Translations under genes and position numbers: made by a program
Shown: positions 28,914 through 39,669 of the stretch, piece by piece
Layout of the letters: every line of letters begins with the position of its first letter
How positions within the stretch are numbered: the first letter of the stretch is position 1
Assembly: GCA_903862415.1 (NCBI GenBank)
Contig: CAIOYD010000041.1
Location: 1-64,000 of the forward strand
Origin: an uncultured Oxalobacteraceae bacterium
GTDB taxonomy: Bacteria > Pseudomonadota > Gammaproteobacteria > Burkholderiales > Burkholderiaceae_D
Direction of reading: 5' to 3'
DNA length: 64,000 nt
Notes under the pieces: generated by a model
The model's input: only the letters and a program-made list of their open reading frames with translations
The model's database searches: none
Told to the model about the DNA's origin: nothing

Positions 28914-29795
28914 ATGGCAGCGATTACAGCAGCGATGGTAGGTGAATTGCGCGCAAAGACAGATGCGCCGATGATGGAATGCAAAAAAGCCCTGACGGAA
29001 GCCGAAGGCAATATGGAACGCGCTGAAGAAATTCTGCGTGTCAAACTGGGCGGTAAAGCCTCCAAAGCAGCTTCACGCGTTACCGCTGAAGGCGTCATCA
29101 CTGCTCACGTTGCCGGTAATGTTGGTGCCTTGCTGGAAGTGAACTGTGAAACAGATTTCGTGACCAAGAATGATGAATTCCTGGCGCTGGCCAACGCCTG
29201 CGTAAAACTGGTGGCAGAACACAATCCTGCTGACATCGCTGCGCTGTCGGCATTGCCGCTTGGTGACTCCACTGTTGAAGGTGTCCGTGCTGCCCTGATC
29301 GGTCGTATCGGTGAAAACATGTCCCTGCGTCGTTTTGTGCGTTTTGAGTCCCCGGCCAAGCTGAGCACCTATCTGCACGGTACTCGCATCGGTGTGATCG
29401 TTGATTTCGATGCTGCCAATGAACAAGTTGGTAAAGACGTTGCCATGCATATCGCGGCGATGAAGCCAGTTTCCCTGTCGATTGATCAAGTTCCTGCCGA
29501 ACTGATTGAAAAAGAACGTTCAGTAGCGACTCTGAAGGCCGCCGAATCTGGCAAGCCTGCTGATATCGCCACCAAAATGATTGAAGGTTCAGTACAGAAA
29601 TTCCTCAAAGAAGTTTCTTTGCTCAATCAACCGTTCGTTAAAAACGACAAACAAACCATTGAACAGATGTTGAAGGCAGAATCTGCTGCCGTTAGCGCAT
29701 TCAAGATGTTTATCGTTGGTGAAGGCATTGAGAAAAAACAGGACGATTTCGCTGCTGAAGTCGCTGCTCAGGTAGCTGCCGCACAAAAAGCTTAA
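28914..29795 (+). CDS. tsf: Translation elongation factor Ts
   Basis: 293 residues. The N-terminal UBA-like segment ([20 protein letters not shown]) and the Tu-contact motif ([10 protein letters not shown]) are conserved. It recharges EF-Tu by exchanging GDP for GTP. ATG 28914 is preceded by ACAGGAGAG. It lies 125 bases after rpsB, behind a terminator. Confidence 0.98.
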   Translation: MAAITAAMVGELRAKTDAPMMECKKALTEAEGNMERAEEILRVKLGGKASKAASRVTAEGVITAHVAGNVGALLEVNCETDFVTKNDEFLALANACVKLVAEHNPADIAALSALPLGDSTVEGVRAALIGRIGENMSLRRFVRFESPAKLSTYLHGTRIGVIVDFDAANEQVGKDVAMHIAAMKPVSLSIDQVPAELIEKERSVATLKAAESGKPADIATKMIEGSVQKFLKEVSLLNQPFVKNDKQTIEQMLKAESAAVSAFKMFIVGEGIEKKQDDFAAEVAAQVAAAQKA

Positions 29796-29910
29796 TGTTG
29801 TAACTGACATCAGGGATAAAACATCGATGGGTATGATGCGCATTTGCAGAGGGAAAACCAGCCAGGATGGATTTTGGCTGGCATCGATGATTTATTCATG
29901 AAGTAGCGCA

Positions 29911-29937
29911 GGCGGGCCATTAGGCCCGTTTTTTTTA
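29911..29937 (+). terminator. Intrinsic terminator after tsf
   Basis: GGCGGGCC-ATTA-GGCCCGTTTTTTTT; GC-rich stem and eight T, about 115 bases after the tsf stop. The rest of the 237-base gap before pyrH holds only a weak TATACA-type -10 candidate near 29969. Confidence 0.85.
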
Positions 29938-30032
29938 ATTGCTTTTATGCATTAAAGACTGGTCAGGCTATACAATGTGACAAGGTTGGACGGTGTTTGG
30001 ATATCCAGAAGTTAACTCATAGCGGAGAAAAA

Positions 30033-30752
30033 ATGTTGAAAAAATCAGCTTACAAACGCGTATTACTGAAACTTTCTGGCGAAGCTTTAATGGGCGATGA
30101 TGCCTATGGAATTAATCGTGTGACGATAGAGCGCATGGTGGCCGATGTGGCTGAAATCAAGGCTCTGGGCGTTGAATTGGCCATCGTTATCGGTGGTGGT
30201 AATATTTTTCGCGGTGTGGCACCGGGCGCTCAGGGTATGGACCGGGCTACAGCGGATTATATGGGTATGCTGGCTACGGTTATGAATTCGCTGGCCTTGG
30301 CGGATGCAATGCGTCAGGCTGGCATTACCGCACGTGTGATGTCGGCGATTGCGATTGATCAGGTAGTCGAGCCGTACGTCAGGCCGAAGGCATTGCAGTA
30401 TCTGGAAGAAGGCAAGGTAGTGGTGTTTGCGGCTGGAACCGGCAATCCGTTTTTTACCACCGATACCGCAGCAGCCTTGCGGGGTGCAGAAATCGGCGCA
30501 GAAATCGTCCTCAAGGCAACCAAGGTGGATGGTGTGTATTCAGCTGATCCGAATAAATATCCGGATGCGGTGCGTTATTCCACTATCAGTTTTGATGATG
30601 CGATTTCACGCCAGCTGCAGGTCATGGATGCAACGGCGTTTGCCCTGTGTCGTGACCGCAATTTACCGATCAAAGTATTTTCCATTGTCAAACCCGGCGC
30701 GTTAAAAAGCGTGATTCTGGGTGAAGATGAAGGTACTCTGGTCCATGTTTAA
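30033..30752 (+). CDS. pyrH: UMP kinase
   Basis: 239 residues of the amino-acid-kinase fold. KLSGEALMG binds ATP phosphates, [11 protein letters not shown] and GMLATVMN are typical, and [13 protein letters not shown] is the UMP loop. It phosphorylates UMP to UDP as a hexamer and is activated by GTP. ATG 30033 follows AGCGGAGAA; the frame extends 12 codons further upstream without homology. frr follows 25 bases later and is probably cotranscribed. Confidence 0.97.
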   Translation: MLKKSAYKRVLLKLSGEALMGDDAYGINRVTIERMVADVAEIKALGVELAIVIGGGNIFRGVAPGAQGMDRATADYMGMLATVMNSLALADAMRQAGITARVMSAIAIDQVVEPYVRPKALQYLEEGKVVVFAAGTGNPFFTTDTAAALRGAEIGAEIVLKATKVDGVYSADPNKYPDAVRYSTISFDDAISRQLQVMDATAFALCRDRNLPIKVFSIVKPGALKSVILGEDEGTLVHV

Positions 30753-30777
30753 CTGATAAATGAAGTAGGAGATACTT

Positions 30778-31338
30778 ATGACTCTTGTCGAAGTGAGAAA
30801 AAACACTGAACTGCGTATGCAGAAATCGCTTGAAGCCCTCAGGGCAGATCTGGCCAAAGTACGTACTGGTCGCGCCCACGTGGGTATTCTGGATCATGTG
30901 CAGGTGGATTATTATGGCAATCCGACGTTGTTGTCACAGGTGGCGAATGTCACCCTGATTGATGCCCGTACCATCGGTGTGCAGCCGTGGGAAAAGAAAA
31001 TGGTGGCCGTGGTTGAGAAGGCCATTCGTGACGCTGATCTGGGACTGAACCCGTCAACTCAGGGCGACCTGATTCGTGTGCCGACGCCGCCATTGACGGA
31101 AGAGCGTCGCAAGGAATTTGTCAAGCTGGTTAAAAACGAAGGCGAAGATGCCAAAATTGCCGTGCGCAACATTCGCCGCGATGCAAATGATGCCTTCAAA
31201 AAAATGCTCAAGGACAAAGAGTGTTCGGAAGACGATGAGCGTCGTGCGCAGGACGAGGTGCAAAAACTGACCGACAAGTTTGTTATCGAAGTCGATAAGC
31301 TGATCTCTGAAAAAGAAAAAGAACTGTTGACGGTATAA
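30778..31338 (+). CDS. frr: Ribosome recycling factor
   Basis: 186 residues, a tRNA-shaped three-helix bundle plus beta domain. Characteristic stretches are [19 protein letters not shown] and [15 protein letters not shown]. With EF-G it splits post-termination ribosomes. A GTAGGAG ribosome site precedes ATG 30778. It is followed by a hairpin that looks like a terminator before uppS. Confidence 0.98.
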   Translation: MTLVEVRKNTELRMQKSLEALRADLAKVRTGRAHVGILDHVQVDYYGNPTLLSQVANVTLIDARTIGVQPWEKKMVAVVEKAIRDADLGLNPSTQGDLIRVPTPPLTEERRKEFVKLVKNEGEDAKIAVRNIRRDANDAFKKMLKDKECSEDDERRAQDEVQKLTDKFVIEVDKLISEKEKELLTV

Positions 31339-31350
31339 TCAGTCGCGCAG

Positions 31351-31386
31351 GCTCCTCCTCATCAGTTGTTGAGGAGCGTTTTTTTC
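31351..31386 (+). terminator. Terminator-like hairpin between frr and uppS
   Basis: GCTCCTC (31351-31357) pairs with GAGGAGC (31371-31377), loop of 13 bases, followed by GTTTTTTTC. It divides the otherwise compact run and lies 22 bases before the uppS start. Confidence 0.7.
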
Positions 31387-31407
31387 TTTATTTTGAATTG
31401 GTTTTTC

Positions 31408-32166
31408 ATGGCAGATTTAAGCACTACTCAAACCATACCCAGTGTTGAGGCAATTCCTCAGCACATTGCCATCATCATGGATGGTAATGGGCGTTGGGCG
31501 ACCAAGCGCTTTATGCCGCGCGTCGCCGGACATTCCAAGGGTGTGGAAGCTGTCCGTGTGATGGTCGAGGCCTGCATCGAGCAGGGAGTGCGTTATTTAA
31601 CTCTGTTTGCGTTCAGCTCGGAAAACTGGCGTCGGCCGGAAGAAGAAGTGTCGATTCTGATGCGTCTGTTTATGATCGCACTGGATCGTGAAGTCAGTCG
31701 CATGCATAACAATGCTATCTGCCTTAAAGTGGTGGGGGATTTGTCGCGCTTTTCGGAAGAGTTGCAGCAAAAGATCCGTCAGGCGGAAATGCTGACAAAA
31801 GATAATACCCGACTGACAGTGACAATCTGTGCCAACTACGGGGGGCGCTGGGATGTGATTGAAGCGATGAATAAACTGCTCGCTGCCCGTCCCGGAATTG
31901 AGCAAATTTCCGAATCCGATTTAACCCCATATCTGTCGATGGCATACGCACCGGAGCCGGATCTGTTTATCCGCACCGGCGGTGAGCAGCGCATTTCCAA
32001 TTTCCTGCTGTGGCAACTGGCGTATACCGAACTGTATTTCACGGAAACCTACTGGCCCGATTTTGGCCGTTCCGAACTGGCCAAAGCCATTCAATCGTAT
32101 CAGCAACGCGAACGGCGTTTTGGCCGCACCAGCGCACAAGTGCTGGAAACCAAGAAAGCTTCTTAA
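31408..32166 (+). CDS. uppS: Undecaprenyl diphosphate synthase (cis-prenyltransferase)
   Basis: 252 residues. Catalytic Asp25 in [11 protein letters not shown]; further family blocks are [11 protein letters not shown] and [19 protein letters not shown]. It makes the C55 carrier lipid precursor for peptidoglycan and O-antigen by adding isopentenyl units to farnesyl diphosphate. ATG 31408 gives MADLSTTQ; no good ribosome site is visible in front, which is unusual beside its neighbours. The stop TAA shares its last A with the cdsA start. Confidence 0.96.
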   Translation: MADLSTTQTIPSVEAIPQHIAIIMDGNGRWATKRFMPRVAGHSKGVEAVRVMVEACIEQGVRYLTLFAFSSENWRRPEEEVSILMRLFMIALDREVSRMHNNAICLKVVGDLSRFSEELQQKIRQAEMLTKDNTRLTVTICANYGGRWDVIEAMNKLLAARPGIEQISESDLTPYLSMAYAPEPDLFIRTGGEQRISNFLLWQLAYTELYFTETYWPDFGRSELAKAIQSYQQRERRFGRTSAQVLETKKAS

Positions 32167-32990
32167 TGCTAAAGACCCGCATTCTCACCGCGCTGGTATT
32201 GCTGGCGCTTATCCTGCCGGTGTTATTTTTCGGCACTTCCCTGATGGTGGCGCTATTGTGCACGCTGTTTTTTGCCGCTGCCTGCTGGGAAGGGCTGCGT
32301 TTGTTTGGGCAGCGTTTATTGTTGCCCGCAGCACTGATCTGGAGCGTGATTTTTGTCTGGCTGGCGTTTGCCGGCAGTTTTTCACAATTGCTGCTGATCT
32401 GGTTTGTCTGTGTTCTGGCCTGGGTCACCCGCTTTGTACCGGCATTGAAATTCGGCTTGCCGACTACTGACAGTGCGGCTAACCGGATTTTAAGTGCGCT
32501 GTACATGGTGTCACTGCTGGCGTGTTTTTTGGCGATCATTAAGTTCCAGCAGCATTCAACCACCTATCTGTTATCGGTCATGCTCATCGTCTGGATTGCC
32601 GATGTTGGCGCGTATTTTTTTGGCAAAGCCTTTGGTCGCCGCAAACTGGCACCGACGATCTCTCCGGGAAAATCCTGGGAAGGTGCGCTTGGTGGTGGAT
32701 TGGCAGTATTGGTGATCGGGGCGCTGAGTACCCACTTTGCCGCACTCGCCGACAGCTTTCCGGTGATGTTGCTGCAGCGCTGGGGTTGGCCGGGATTGTG
32801 CCTGATGTTAGTCTTGCTGACCGCCGCCAGTGTGGTCGGTGATCTGGTGGAGTCGCAATTAAAACGCCGTGCCCAGATGAAGGACAGCAGTCAGTTATTG
32901 CCGGGTCATGGTGGTGTGCTCGACCGGATTGATGCCTTGATTTCGGTTTTGCCGTTGGCCATGTTAATCGAACTTATCAGCCGCTCATGA
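32166..32990 (+). CDS. cdsA: Phosphatidate cytidylyltransferase (CDP-diglyceride synthase)
   Basis: 274 residues, about eight membrane helices. The C-terminal CdsA signature is complete: [20 protein letters not shown], then GVLDRID. It converts phosphatidic acid and CTP to CDP-diacylglycerol in the inner membrane, the branch point of phospholipid synthesis. ATG 32166 overlaps the uppS stop by one base, and the 3' end overlaps dxr by 4 bases. Confidence 0.96.
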   Translation: MLKTRILTALVLLALILPVLFFGTSLMVALLCTLFFAAACWEGLRLFGQRLLLPAALIWSVIFVWLAFAGSFSQLLLIWFVCVLAWVTRFVPALKFGLPTTDSAANRILSALYMVSLLACFLAIIKFQQHSTTYLLSVMLIVWIADVGAYFFGKAFGRRKLAPTISPGKSWEGALGGGLAVLVIGALSTHFAALADSFPVMLLQRWGWPGLCLMLVLLTAASVVGDLVESQLKRRAQMKDSSQLLPGHGGVLDRIDALISVLPLAMLIELISRS

Positions 32991-34159
32991 AACAGACGAT
33001 CACTATTCTGGGCTCAACCGGATCTATCGGCGTATCCACGCTCGACGTGATTGCCCGTCATCCTGAGCGTTATCAGGTACAGGCACTCACCGCCCACACC
33101 CGGGTGGTTGAACTGGCGCAGCAATGCCGTCAGTTCCAACCTCGCTATGCGGTGGTTGGTTCTGCTCACGCGGCTGCGCAACTGAAATTACTGCTCGTTG
33201 ACATGGATGTTCGCGTGCTTTTTGGTGAGACTGCATTGTGTGATGTGGCGCGTGAAGCTGATGTGGTGATGGCCGCCATCGTTGGCGCTGCCGGACTCGC
33301 ACCCACGCTGGCAGCGGCACAGGCCGGAAAAAAAGTGTTGCTGGCCAATAAAGAAGCACTGGTCATGTCGGGGCAGCTGTTCATGGATGCGGTGGCTCAA
33401 AATGGTGCCACGCTTCTGCCTATTGACAGCGAGCACAATGCTATTTTTCAATGTCTGCCACATGATTTCAAACCCGGATCGGGACAGCGTCAGGGGATCT
33501 CGAAAATTTTGCTGACGGCATCCGGCGGACCGTTTCTCCGACGTGAACTTTCGACCATGCATACGATTACGCCGCAGCAGGCGATTGCGCATCCGAACTG
33601 GGTCATGGGTAAAAAAATCTCGGTCGATTCGGCCACGATGATGAATAAAGGCCTCGAAGTCATTGAGGCGCACTGGCTGTTTGCCACTGCCGCCGACGAT
33701 ATTGAGGTGGTGATTCATCCGCAAAGCGTGATCCATTCAATGGTGTCGTATATCGATGGTTCGGTACTGGCACAACTCGGCAACCCGGATATGCGTACCC
33801 CGATTGCCTATGGCCTGGCCTGGCCGGAACGAATTGCTTCTGGTGTGGCGCAACTCGACATCACTAAAATCGCCCAGTTGCAATTTGAAGCGCCAGATTT
33901 TAAGCGTTTTCCCTGTCTGGCGCTGGCTTTTGAGGCATTGCGCGCTGGTGGCACGGCCCCCGCCATCATGAATGCTGCCAATGAAGTTGCGGTGCAGGCT
34001 TTTCTGGAGGAGCGCATCGGTTTTGTGCAGATTGCCGAACTCATCACCAGTGTGATGAATCAGGTCGCCAACCGTAAGGTGGAGGATTTGCAGGGTATTA
34101 TGCAACAGGATGCTCTGGCACGTGCCGCGGCGCAGCAGTACATCAGCCAACAGGTTTAA
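32987..34159 (+). CDS. dxr: 1-deoxy-D-xylulose 5-phosphate reductoisomerase
   Basis: 390 residues. NADPH motif [15 protein letters not shown] at the N-terminus, catalytic-region blocks [11 protein letters not shown] and [13 protein letters not shown] (metal-binding Asp and Glu), and [17 protein letters not shown]. It commits the MEP pathway to isoprenoids, supplying the substrate for UppS two genes upstream. It shares ATGA with cdsA and precedes rseP by 8 bases. Confidence 0.97.
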   Translation: MKQTITILGSTGSIGVSTLDVIARHPERYQVQALTAHTRVVELAQQCRQFQPRYAVVGSAHAAAQLKLLLVDMDVRVLFGETALCDVAREADVVMAAIVGAAGLAPTLAAAQAGKKVLLANKEALVMSGQLFMDAVAQNGATLLPIDSEHNAIFQCLPHDFKPGSGQRQGISKILLTASGGPFLRRELSTMHTITPQQAIAHPNWVMGKKISVDSATMMNKGLEVIEAHWLFATAADDIEVVIHPQSVIHSMVSYIDGSVLAQLGNPDMRTPIAYGLAWPERIASGVAQLDITKIAQLQFEAPDFKRFPCLALAFEALRAGGTAPAIMNAANEVAVQAFLEERIGFVQIAELITSVMNQVANRKVEDLQGIMQQDALARAAAQQYISQQV

Positions 34160-34167
34160 CTCAGTCC

Positions 34168-35526
34168 ATGAATTTCATTCACACCCTACTGGCGTTTCTA
34201 CTGGCGCTGGGTTTGCTCATTGTGTTCCATGAATTGGGGCATTACTGGGTGGCGCGACTGTGTAACGTCAAGGTGCTGCGCTTTTCTCTGGGGATGGGTA
34301 AGGTAATTTTTTCCCGCCGTTTCGGTGTCGATCAAACCGAATGGGTGATTTCGGCACTGCCGCTCGGTGGTTACGTCAAAATGCTGGATGTGCGTGAGCA
34401 GGGCAGTGATTCCATTCCGGCGGCCGACATGGCGCGCGAATTTACCAGTCAGTCAGTATGGAAACGGATTGCCATTGTGGCGGCTGGTCCGATCGCCAAT
34501 TTTATTCTGGCGATTGCCTTGTTTGCTGTGCTGTACATGGTTGGTGTCCCGGAGCCGGTAAGTAAAATTCGCAGCCCGGAGCCGGCTACCCAGGCGTATA
34601 TGGCCGGTTTGCGTGGTAATGTGCTCATTACCGCGGTCAATGACCGGCCGGTACAACTGTGGTCAGAATTGCACTGGGAAATGCTGCAGTGTGGCGTAGA
34701 CCGACTGCCAGTCAGACTCACATTTGTTTCTGACCAACCCGGACATCTGGTACGTGAGGTGCAACTTTCGCTCTCTGCGTTATCGCCGCAGGATCTGGAA
34801 GGTAATTTTCTGGGCAAACTGGGACTTACTCTGGCACTCTCTCCGGCACGCCTGGGGCATGTGACCCCCGGCAGCGCCGCTGCCCGTGGCGGATTGCAGG
34901 AGGGGGATGTGGTCGGGGCAATCGACGATCAGCGGATAGTTGACAGTCTGGATCTGATTGCGATAGTGCGCGCATCTCCTGCTAAATTGCTGCAATTTCA
35001 GGTAAACAGGGGTGGAAAGATGCTGGCACTGGCGGTCACGCCTGATGCGGTTATTGACCATGAGGCCACTGTAGGCCGACTCAACGTTGAGGTGCACTCG
35101 GCACCAGAAATGCTGCAGCGACAATCGACGCTGCTTGTGGCGCTCGGACAGGCTGTGCAACGTACCTGGAGCAGCAGCGCGCTTACGCTGAAAATGATAG
35201 GGAAAATGCTGCTTGGCGAGGTGTCAGTGAAAAATATTACCGGCCCGCTCACGATAGCCGAATACGCTGGTCAGACAGCGCAATCCGGGCTGATAAGCTA
35301 TTTAAATTTCCTGGCTTTTATCAGTATTAGCCTTGGAGTAATGAATTTACTTCCCATACCTGTATTAGATGGCGGACATTTGTTGTATTATTCGCTGGAA
35401 GTTTTCACTGGACGTCCGCTGTCAGCCCGCTATTGGGAAGTTGCTCAGCGTGCAGGTCTGGCTGTTTTGCTCATGCTCATGGTGTTGGCCTTTTATAATG
35501 ATATCGTCAGATTAATGTCAACATGA
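34168..35526 (+). CDS. rseP: Site-2 protease RseP, sigma-E pathway intramembrane metalloprotease
   Basis: 452 residues. HELGH at 21-25 in the first membrane helix gives the zinc site, with the LPIPVLDGGH motif near the C-terminus as third ligand. Two periplasmic PDZ domains lie between (about 115-310), although the first one (near 125-200) is divergent. In relatives it cuts anti-sigma factor RseA and remnant signal peptides. Placement between dxr and bamA is the standard envelope cluster. Confidence 0.95.
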   Translation: MNFIHTLLAFLLALGLLIVFHELGHYWVARLCNVKVLRFSLGMGKVIFSRRFGVDQTEWVISALPLGGYVKMLDVREQGSDSIPAADMAREFTSQSVWKRIAIVAAGPIANFILAIALFAVLYMVGVPEPVSKIRSPEPATQAYMAGLRGNVLITAVNDRPVQLWSELHWEMLQCGVDRLPVRLTFVSDQPGHLVREVQLSLSALSPQDLEGNFLGKLGLTLALSPARLGHVTPGSAAARGGLQEGDVVGAIDDQRIVDSLDLIAIVRASPAKLLQFQVNRGGKMLALAVTPDAVIDHEATVGRLNVEVHSAPEMLQRQSTLLVALGQAVQRTWSSSALTLKMIGKMLLGEVSVKNITGPLTIAEYAGQTAQSGLISYLNFLAFISISLGVMNLLPIPVLDGGHLLYYSLEVFTGRPLSARYWEVAQRAGLAVLLMLMVLAFYNDIVRLMST

Positions 35527-35599
35527 ACCTGGCCTGGTGGATTGTTTGCCTCACTTTTTGCTTTACTTGTTAAGAATACTGTTAAAGAACTCATTGCCA

Positions 35600-37984
35600 A
35601 TGAAATTACATTCTGCGTATTTTCCACTTCCTGATTTCCCACGTCGTCTGATTGCGGTCGCTGTGTTAGCACTGAGCAGCGGTTCGGCGTTGGCTATCGA
35701 GCCGTTTGTCGTTAAAGATATCCGGGTTGAAGGCGCTCAAAGAACGGAAGCCGGTACGATTTTCAGTTATTTGCCGGTGCGGGTTGGTGATACCTTTAAC
35801 GATGAAAAAAGCATAGCTGCAGTCAAGTCACTGTATGCCACCGGTTTTTTCAAGGATGTGCAGATCGAAGTGCAGGGTAATGTGCTTGTGGTCGTGCTGG
35901 AAGAAAGACCATCAGTTTCGCTGATCGAATTCACCGGCATGAAAGAATTTGAAAAAGATGTGCTCATCAAAGCACTCAAAGAAATTGGTGTTGGTGAAGG
36001 CCGGGTGTTTGATAAAGCGTCGGTTGATCGCGCCGAACAGGAATTAAAACGTCAGTATCTGACTCGCGGTTTATATGGCGTGCAGGTGACAACCACTGTC
36101 ACGCCGGTAGAGCGTAATCGGGTGACAGTCAATTTTGTGGTCGATGAAGGTGAAGTCGCGCGGATTAAAAAAATCAGTTTTATCGGCAACAAGGCGTTTT
36201 CCGACAATGAACTGCAAAACATCATTACCCTGCGTACTCCCGGCTGGTTTACCTGGTACAGCAAGGCGGATCAGTACTCCAAGCAAAAACTGACCGGTGA
36301 TTTGGAAGCGATTAAATCGTTTTATCAAAATCGCGGTTATGTCGAGATGAATGTCGATTCGACCCAGATTTCGATTACGCCGGACAAAAAAGATATTTAT
36401 ATTACGATCAATCTGACCGAAGGTGAAAAATACACCGTCACGGATTTGCGTCTGGAAGGGGAAACCTTTGGTCGTGATGCGGAATTTAAATCGCTGTTGA
36501 CGATTAAGTCGGGTGAAACTTATTCCGCTGCCAAGCTGACTGAAAGCACCAAAAAAATTACTGACCGTATGGGTAACTTTGGCTATGCGTTTGCCAATGT
36601 GAATGCCAATCCGGATGTCGATCGCGAGAAAAAAGAAGTGGCCTTTACCATTTTCCTTGATCCGGGTAAGCGCGTGTATGTGCGCAAGATCGGTTTCTCT
36701 GGGAATACCACCACGCGGGATGAAGTTATCCGGCGCGAATTCCGCCAGTTTGAAGGCTCCTGGTATGACGGACAGAAAATTCGTCTGTCACGCGACCGGG
36801 TTGATCGTCTGGGTTACTTTAAAGAAGTCACTATTGAAACCCCGGAAGTCGCCGGCAGTACCGATCAGATTGATGTCAATCTGAATGTGGTCGAAAATCC
36901 GACTGGTAATTTCACCCTCGGTGCCGGTTATTCCCAGGCTGAGCATTTCACCTTTTCGGGTGGTTTGTCGAAGAGCAATGCGTTCGGTAGTGGCGACACG
37001 ATTTCTGTCAGCGTCAACACCAGTCTGGTAAATCGTACCATCGCGTTATCGCGCTTTGAGCCTTTTATTACCGACGATGGCATCAGCCGCAGTGAAGAAG
37101 TCTATTTGCGCACCAATACGGCGCCTTTGGGCAGCGTCGGTGGCTATAATGTAAAAAGTATCGGTACCGATATGAAGTTTGGTGTGCCATTTACTGAACT
37201 CGATACCATCTTTTTTGGTGCCGGGGTGGAAGATACCGACGTCAAAACCAATTATGGCAGTCCATACCGCTACCAGAAATACGTCACCGATTATGGTGAC
37301 GGACAAATTTTCTATGTACCGGAAAATCCGGTTACAGGTGCGCCAGCGTATATCAATGAAGTTCCGGGTCGGGCAAAAACGCTGGCATTCCCGCTGACGG
37401 CAGCCTGGCAGCGCGACAGCCGCGACAGTGCCCTGACACCAAGTGTGGGCAGTTATCAGCGCGCCAATGTGGAAGTCGCCGCTCTGGGCGATCTGAAATA
37501 CATGCGTGCAGTGTATAACCGTCAGTATTATCTGCCTGTCTTAAGTTTTGCCACTCTGGCTTTAAATGGCGAGATCGATTATGGCCGTGGCTTTGGAGGC
37601 AAACCCTTCCCGATCTTTAAAAACTGGTATGCAGGCGGTATCGGTTCGGTACGTGGTTTTGAAACTTCTACACTGGGCAGTAAAGATCCAGTCACGGGTG
37701 ACTCTACCGGTGGTGCTTCACGGGTTATATTGAATGCCGAGTTGCAGTTTCCGTTCCCGGGTTCGCAAAATGACAAGTCCTTGCGCTGGTTCCTGTTTTC
37801 TGATGCCGGTAACGTCTACGATGAGGGCGCTGCCTTCAAGGGTGGCCTGAAAGCCTCGTACGGCTTGGGAATTACCTGGCTGTCACCGATGGGACCACTC
37901 AAGTTAAGTCTGGCGCATGATATAAATGCAACAACTCTTGACCGTAAGAAACCATTTGATTTCCAAATTGGTGGTGGCTTTTAA
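35600..37984 (+). CDS. bamA: Outer-membrane protein assembly factor BamA
   Basis: 794 residues. Signal peptide about 1-33 (ending SGSALA), five POTRA domains (about 34-435, first IEPFVVKDIRVEGAQRTEAG) and a 16-stranded Omp85 beta barrel. The conserved lid-loop motif VRGFE is present (GSVRGFETSTLG), and the chain ends in an aromatic residue (QIGGGF), as beta-barrel proteins do. It inserts outer-membrane proteins, including the LapE and LPS export machinery. ATG 35600 gives a proper signal peptide; 21 further upstream codons are open but not homologous. Confidence 0.97.
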   Translation: MKLHSAYFPLPDFPRRLIAVAVLALSSGSALAIEPFVVKDIRVEGAQRTEAGTIFSYLPVRVGDTFNDEKSIAAVKSLYATGFFKDVQIEVQGNVLVVVLEERPSVSLIEFTGMKEFEKDVLIKALKEIGVGEGRVFDKASVDRAEQELKRQYLTRGLYGVQVTTTVTPVERNRVTVNFVVDEGEVARIKKISFIGNKAFSDNELQNIITLRTPGWFTWYSKADQYSKQKLTGDLEAIKSFYQNRGYVEMNVDSTQISITPDKKDIYITINLTEGEKYTVTDLRLEGETFGRDAEFKSLLTIKSGETYSAAKLTESTKKITDRMGNFGYAFANVNANPDVDREKKEVAFTIFLDPGKRVYVRKIGFSGNTTTRDEVIRREFRQFEGSWYDGQKIRLSRDRVDRLGYFKEVTIETPEVAGSTDQIDVNLNVVENPTGNFTLGAGYSQAEHFTFSGGLSKSNAFGSGDTISVSVNTSLVNRTIALSRFEPFITDDGISRSEEVYLRTNTAPLGSVGGYNVKSIGTDMKFGVPFTELDTIFFGAGVEDTDVKTNYGSPYRYQKYVTDYGDGQIFYVPENPVTGAPAYINEVPGRAKTLAFPLTAAWQRDSRDSALTPSVGSYQRANVEVAALGDLKYMRAVYNRQYYLPVLSFATLALNGEIDYGRGFGGKPFPIFKNWYAGGIGSVRGFETSTLGSKDPVTGDSTGGASRVILNAELQFPFPGSQNDKSLRWFLFSDAGNVYDEGAAFKGGLKASYGLGITWLSPMGPLKLSLAHDINATTLDRKKPFDFQIGGGF

Positions 37985-38055
37985 TTGCTGTGTTGGGTGT
38001 AAATGGTTATGATGTTCAAATGTTGTCAGCAAAATTATTTCCGCGGAGAATTATC

Positions 38056-38568
38056 TTGAAAGACCTTGCAATTACCTCTTTGTTGCAGTTTTTGATTGCT
38101 TCTGGCTGTATGTTGTCGGTGGCTCATGCCAGCGCCCAGGAAACTAAAATTGGTTTTGTCAGCACTGAACGCATCATGAAAGAATCGGCACCGGCGAAAG
38201 CCGCCGAAGCCAGACTGCAGACCGAATTCTTTCAGCGTCAAAAAGATTTGCATGACTTTGGTCTGCGGATTAAATCATCGATAGAAAAGCTCGATAAAGA
38301 TACCCCGGTCATTTCTGAAACCGACCGGGTCAAGCGGCAACGTGAACTCGCTGATATGGATCAGGATTACCAGCGTAAACAGCGTGCTTACAGCGAAGAC
38401 ATCAGCCAGCGTTCACGTGAAGAAATTGCCAAGGTAACTGACCAGGCAACAAAAATCATCAAACAAATTGCCGAATCCGAAAAGCTCGATTTGGTTCTGC
38501 AAGAAGCGGTGTACTTTAACCCGCGTATCGATATCACTGAAAAAGTAATGAAAGCTCTGGCTAAATAA
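38056..38568 (+). CDS. skp: Periplasmic chaperone Skp/OmpH
   Basis: 170 residues with an unusual TTG start at 38056, chosen because GCGGAGAA lies 6 bases before it and the product then begins with a normal signal peptide (about 1-27, ending AHASAQ). ATG 38020 in the same frame has no ribosome site and would bury the signal peptide. The mature part starts TKIGFVSTERIMKES and is mostly charged coiled coil, forming the trimeric tentacled cavity that carries unfolded outer-membrane proteins to BamA, encoded just upstream. The stop overlaps lpxD by one base. Confidence 0.92.
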   Translation: MKDLAITSLLQFLIASGCMLSVAHASAQETKIGFVSTERIMKESAPAKAAEARLQTEFFQRQKDLHDFGLRIKSSIEKLDKDTPVISETDRVKRQRELADMDQDYQRKQRAYSEDISQRSREEIAKVTDQATKIIKQIAESEKLDLVLQEAVYFNPRIDITEKVMKALAK

Positions 38569-39632
38569 TGCAGCCTGGTTTACGGTTAGCTGAATTAGTC
38601 CAGCACCTCGGTGGCCAGCTTATCGGTGACCCTGATCAGATAGTGGTTGGTATTGCTCCGCTGGAGCATTCCGATGCCGGCAGCATTACTTTTCTGTCCA
38701 ATCCCAAATTACGCAAACAGGCGGCTGCCACCTTGGCCGCAGCCATCATCGTCAAATCTGCTGATGCCGAATTTTTACAGGCGGATTATCACGGCAGTCT
38801 GATTGTGGTGGATAATCCCTATGCCTGTTTTGCCAGAGCCGCACAAATGTTTGCTGCGCTCAGGCAGATACCACCCGTGCCAGGCATTCATCCGAGTGCC
38901 GTGGTCGATGCCAGCGCCCAAATCGATGCCAGTGCCGTTATCGGGCCGCTGGTGTGTATTGAAGCCGGTGTGGTGATCGGGGCTGAAGTACAGATCGACG
39001 CCGGTTGTTTTATCGGCCGTGGTGCACAGATCGGCGCGCACAGTCATTTTCATGCCAACGTCACCTGGCATCATGATTGCCGCATCGGCCAGCGCGCCAT
39101 TATTTATTCGGGTGCAGTCATCGGTGGCGAAGGTTTTGGTTTTGCCAATGAAGCAGGGCACTGGATCAAGATACCGCAAACCGGTGGTGTGCTCATCGGT
39201 GATGATGTGGAAATTGGTGCCAATACCAGCATTGATCGCGGCGCACTGACCGACACCATTATTGAAGATGGCGTCAAGCTCGATAATCAAATTCAGATCG
39301 GACATAACTGCCATATCGGCGCGCATACCGCCATGGCTGGCTGTGTTGGTGTGGCTGGCAGTGCCAATATCGGTCGTCACTGTACCTTTGGTGGTGCGGC
39401 CATGGTGCTGGGACATTTAACCATAGCTGACAATGTGCACATTTCTTCCGGCAGTATGGTGTCACGTTCGATCAATGAACCCGGCCAGTACACAGGGTTT
39501 TATCCGCTGGCTAAAAATGCTGACTGGGAAAAATCTGCTGTCATCGTACGTAATCTGGATAGCTTGCGCGACAAAGTTCGTGCCATGGAAAAAACTATCC
39601 AGGCACTGACTGCTGTAACAACGACCAAGTAA
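38568..39632 (+). CDS. lpxD: UDP-3-O-acylglucosamine N-acyltransferase
   Basis: 354 residues. N-terminal uridine-binding domain (about 1-100), a left-handed beta helix of hexapeptide repeats (about 105-310) with the catalytic histidine in QIGHNCHIGAH, and a C-terminal helix. It adds the N-linked hydroxyacyl chain in lipid A synthesis. Its ATG overlaps the skp stop. The order skp-lpxD-fabZ-lpxA-lpxB is the classical one. Confidence 0.96.
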   Translation: MQPGLRLAELVQHLGGQLIGDPDQIVVGIAPLEHSDAGSITFLSNPKLRKQAAATLAAAIIVKSADAEFLQADYHGSLIVVDNPYACFARAAQMFAALRQIPPVPGIHPSAVVDASAQIDASAVIGPLVCIEAGVVIGAEVQIDAGCFIGRGAQIGAHSHFHANVTWHHDCRIGQRAIIYSGAVIGGEGFGFANEAGHWIKIPQTGGVLIGDDVEIGANTSIDRGALTDTIIEDGVKLDNQIQIGHNCHIGAHTAMAGCVGVAGSANIGRHCTFGGAAMVLGHLTIADNVHISSGSMVSRSINEPGQYTGFYPLAKNADWEKSAVIVRNLDSLRDKVRAMEKTIQALTAVTTTK

Positions 39633-39669
39633 TTAAAACTATAAAACTAATCGCTCAATGGGAATGACC

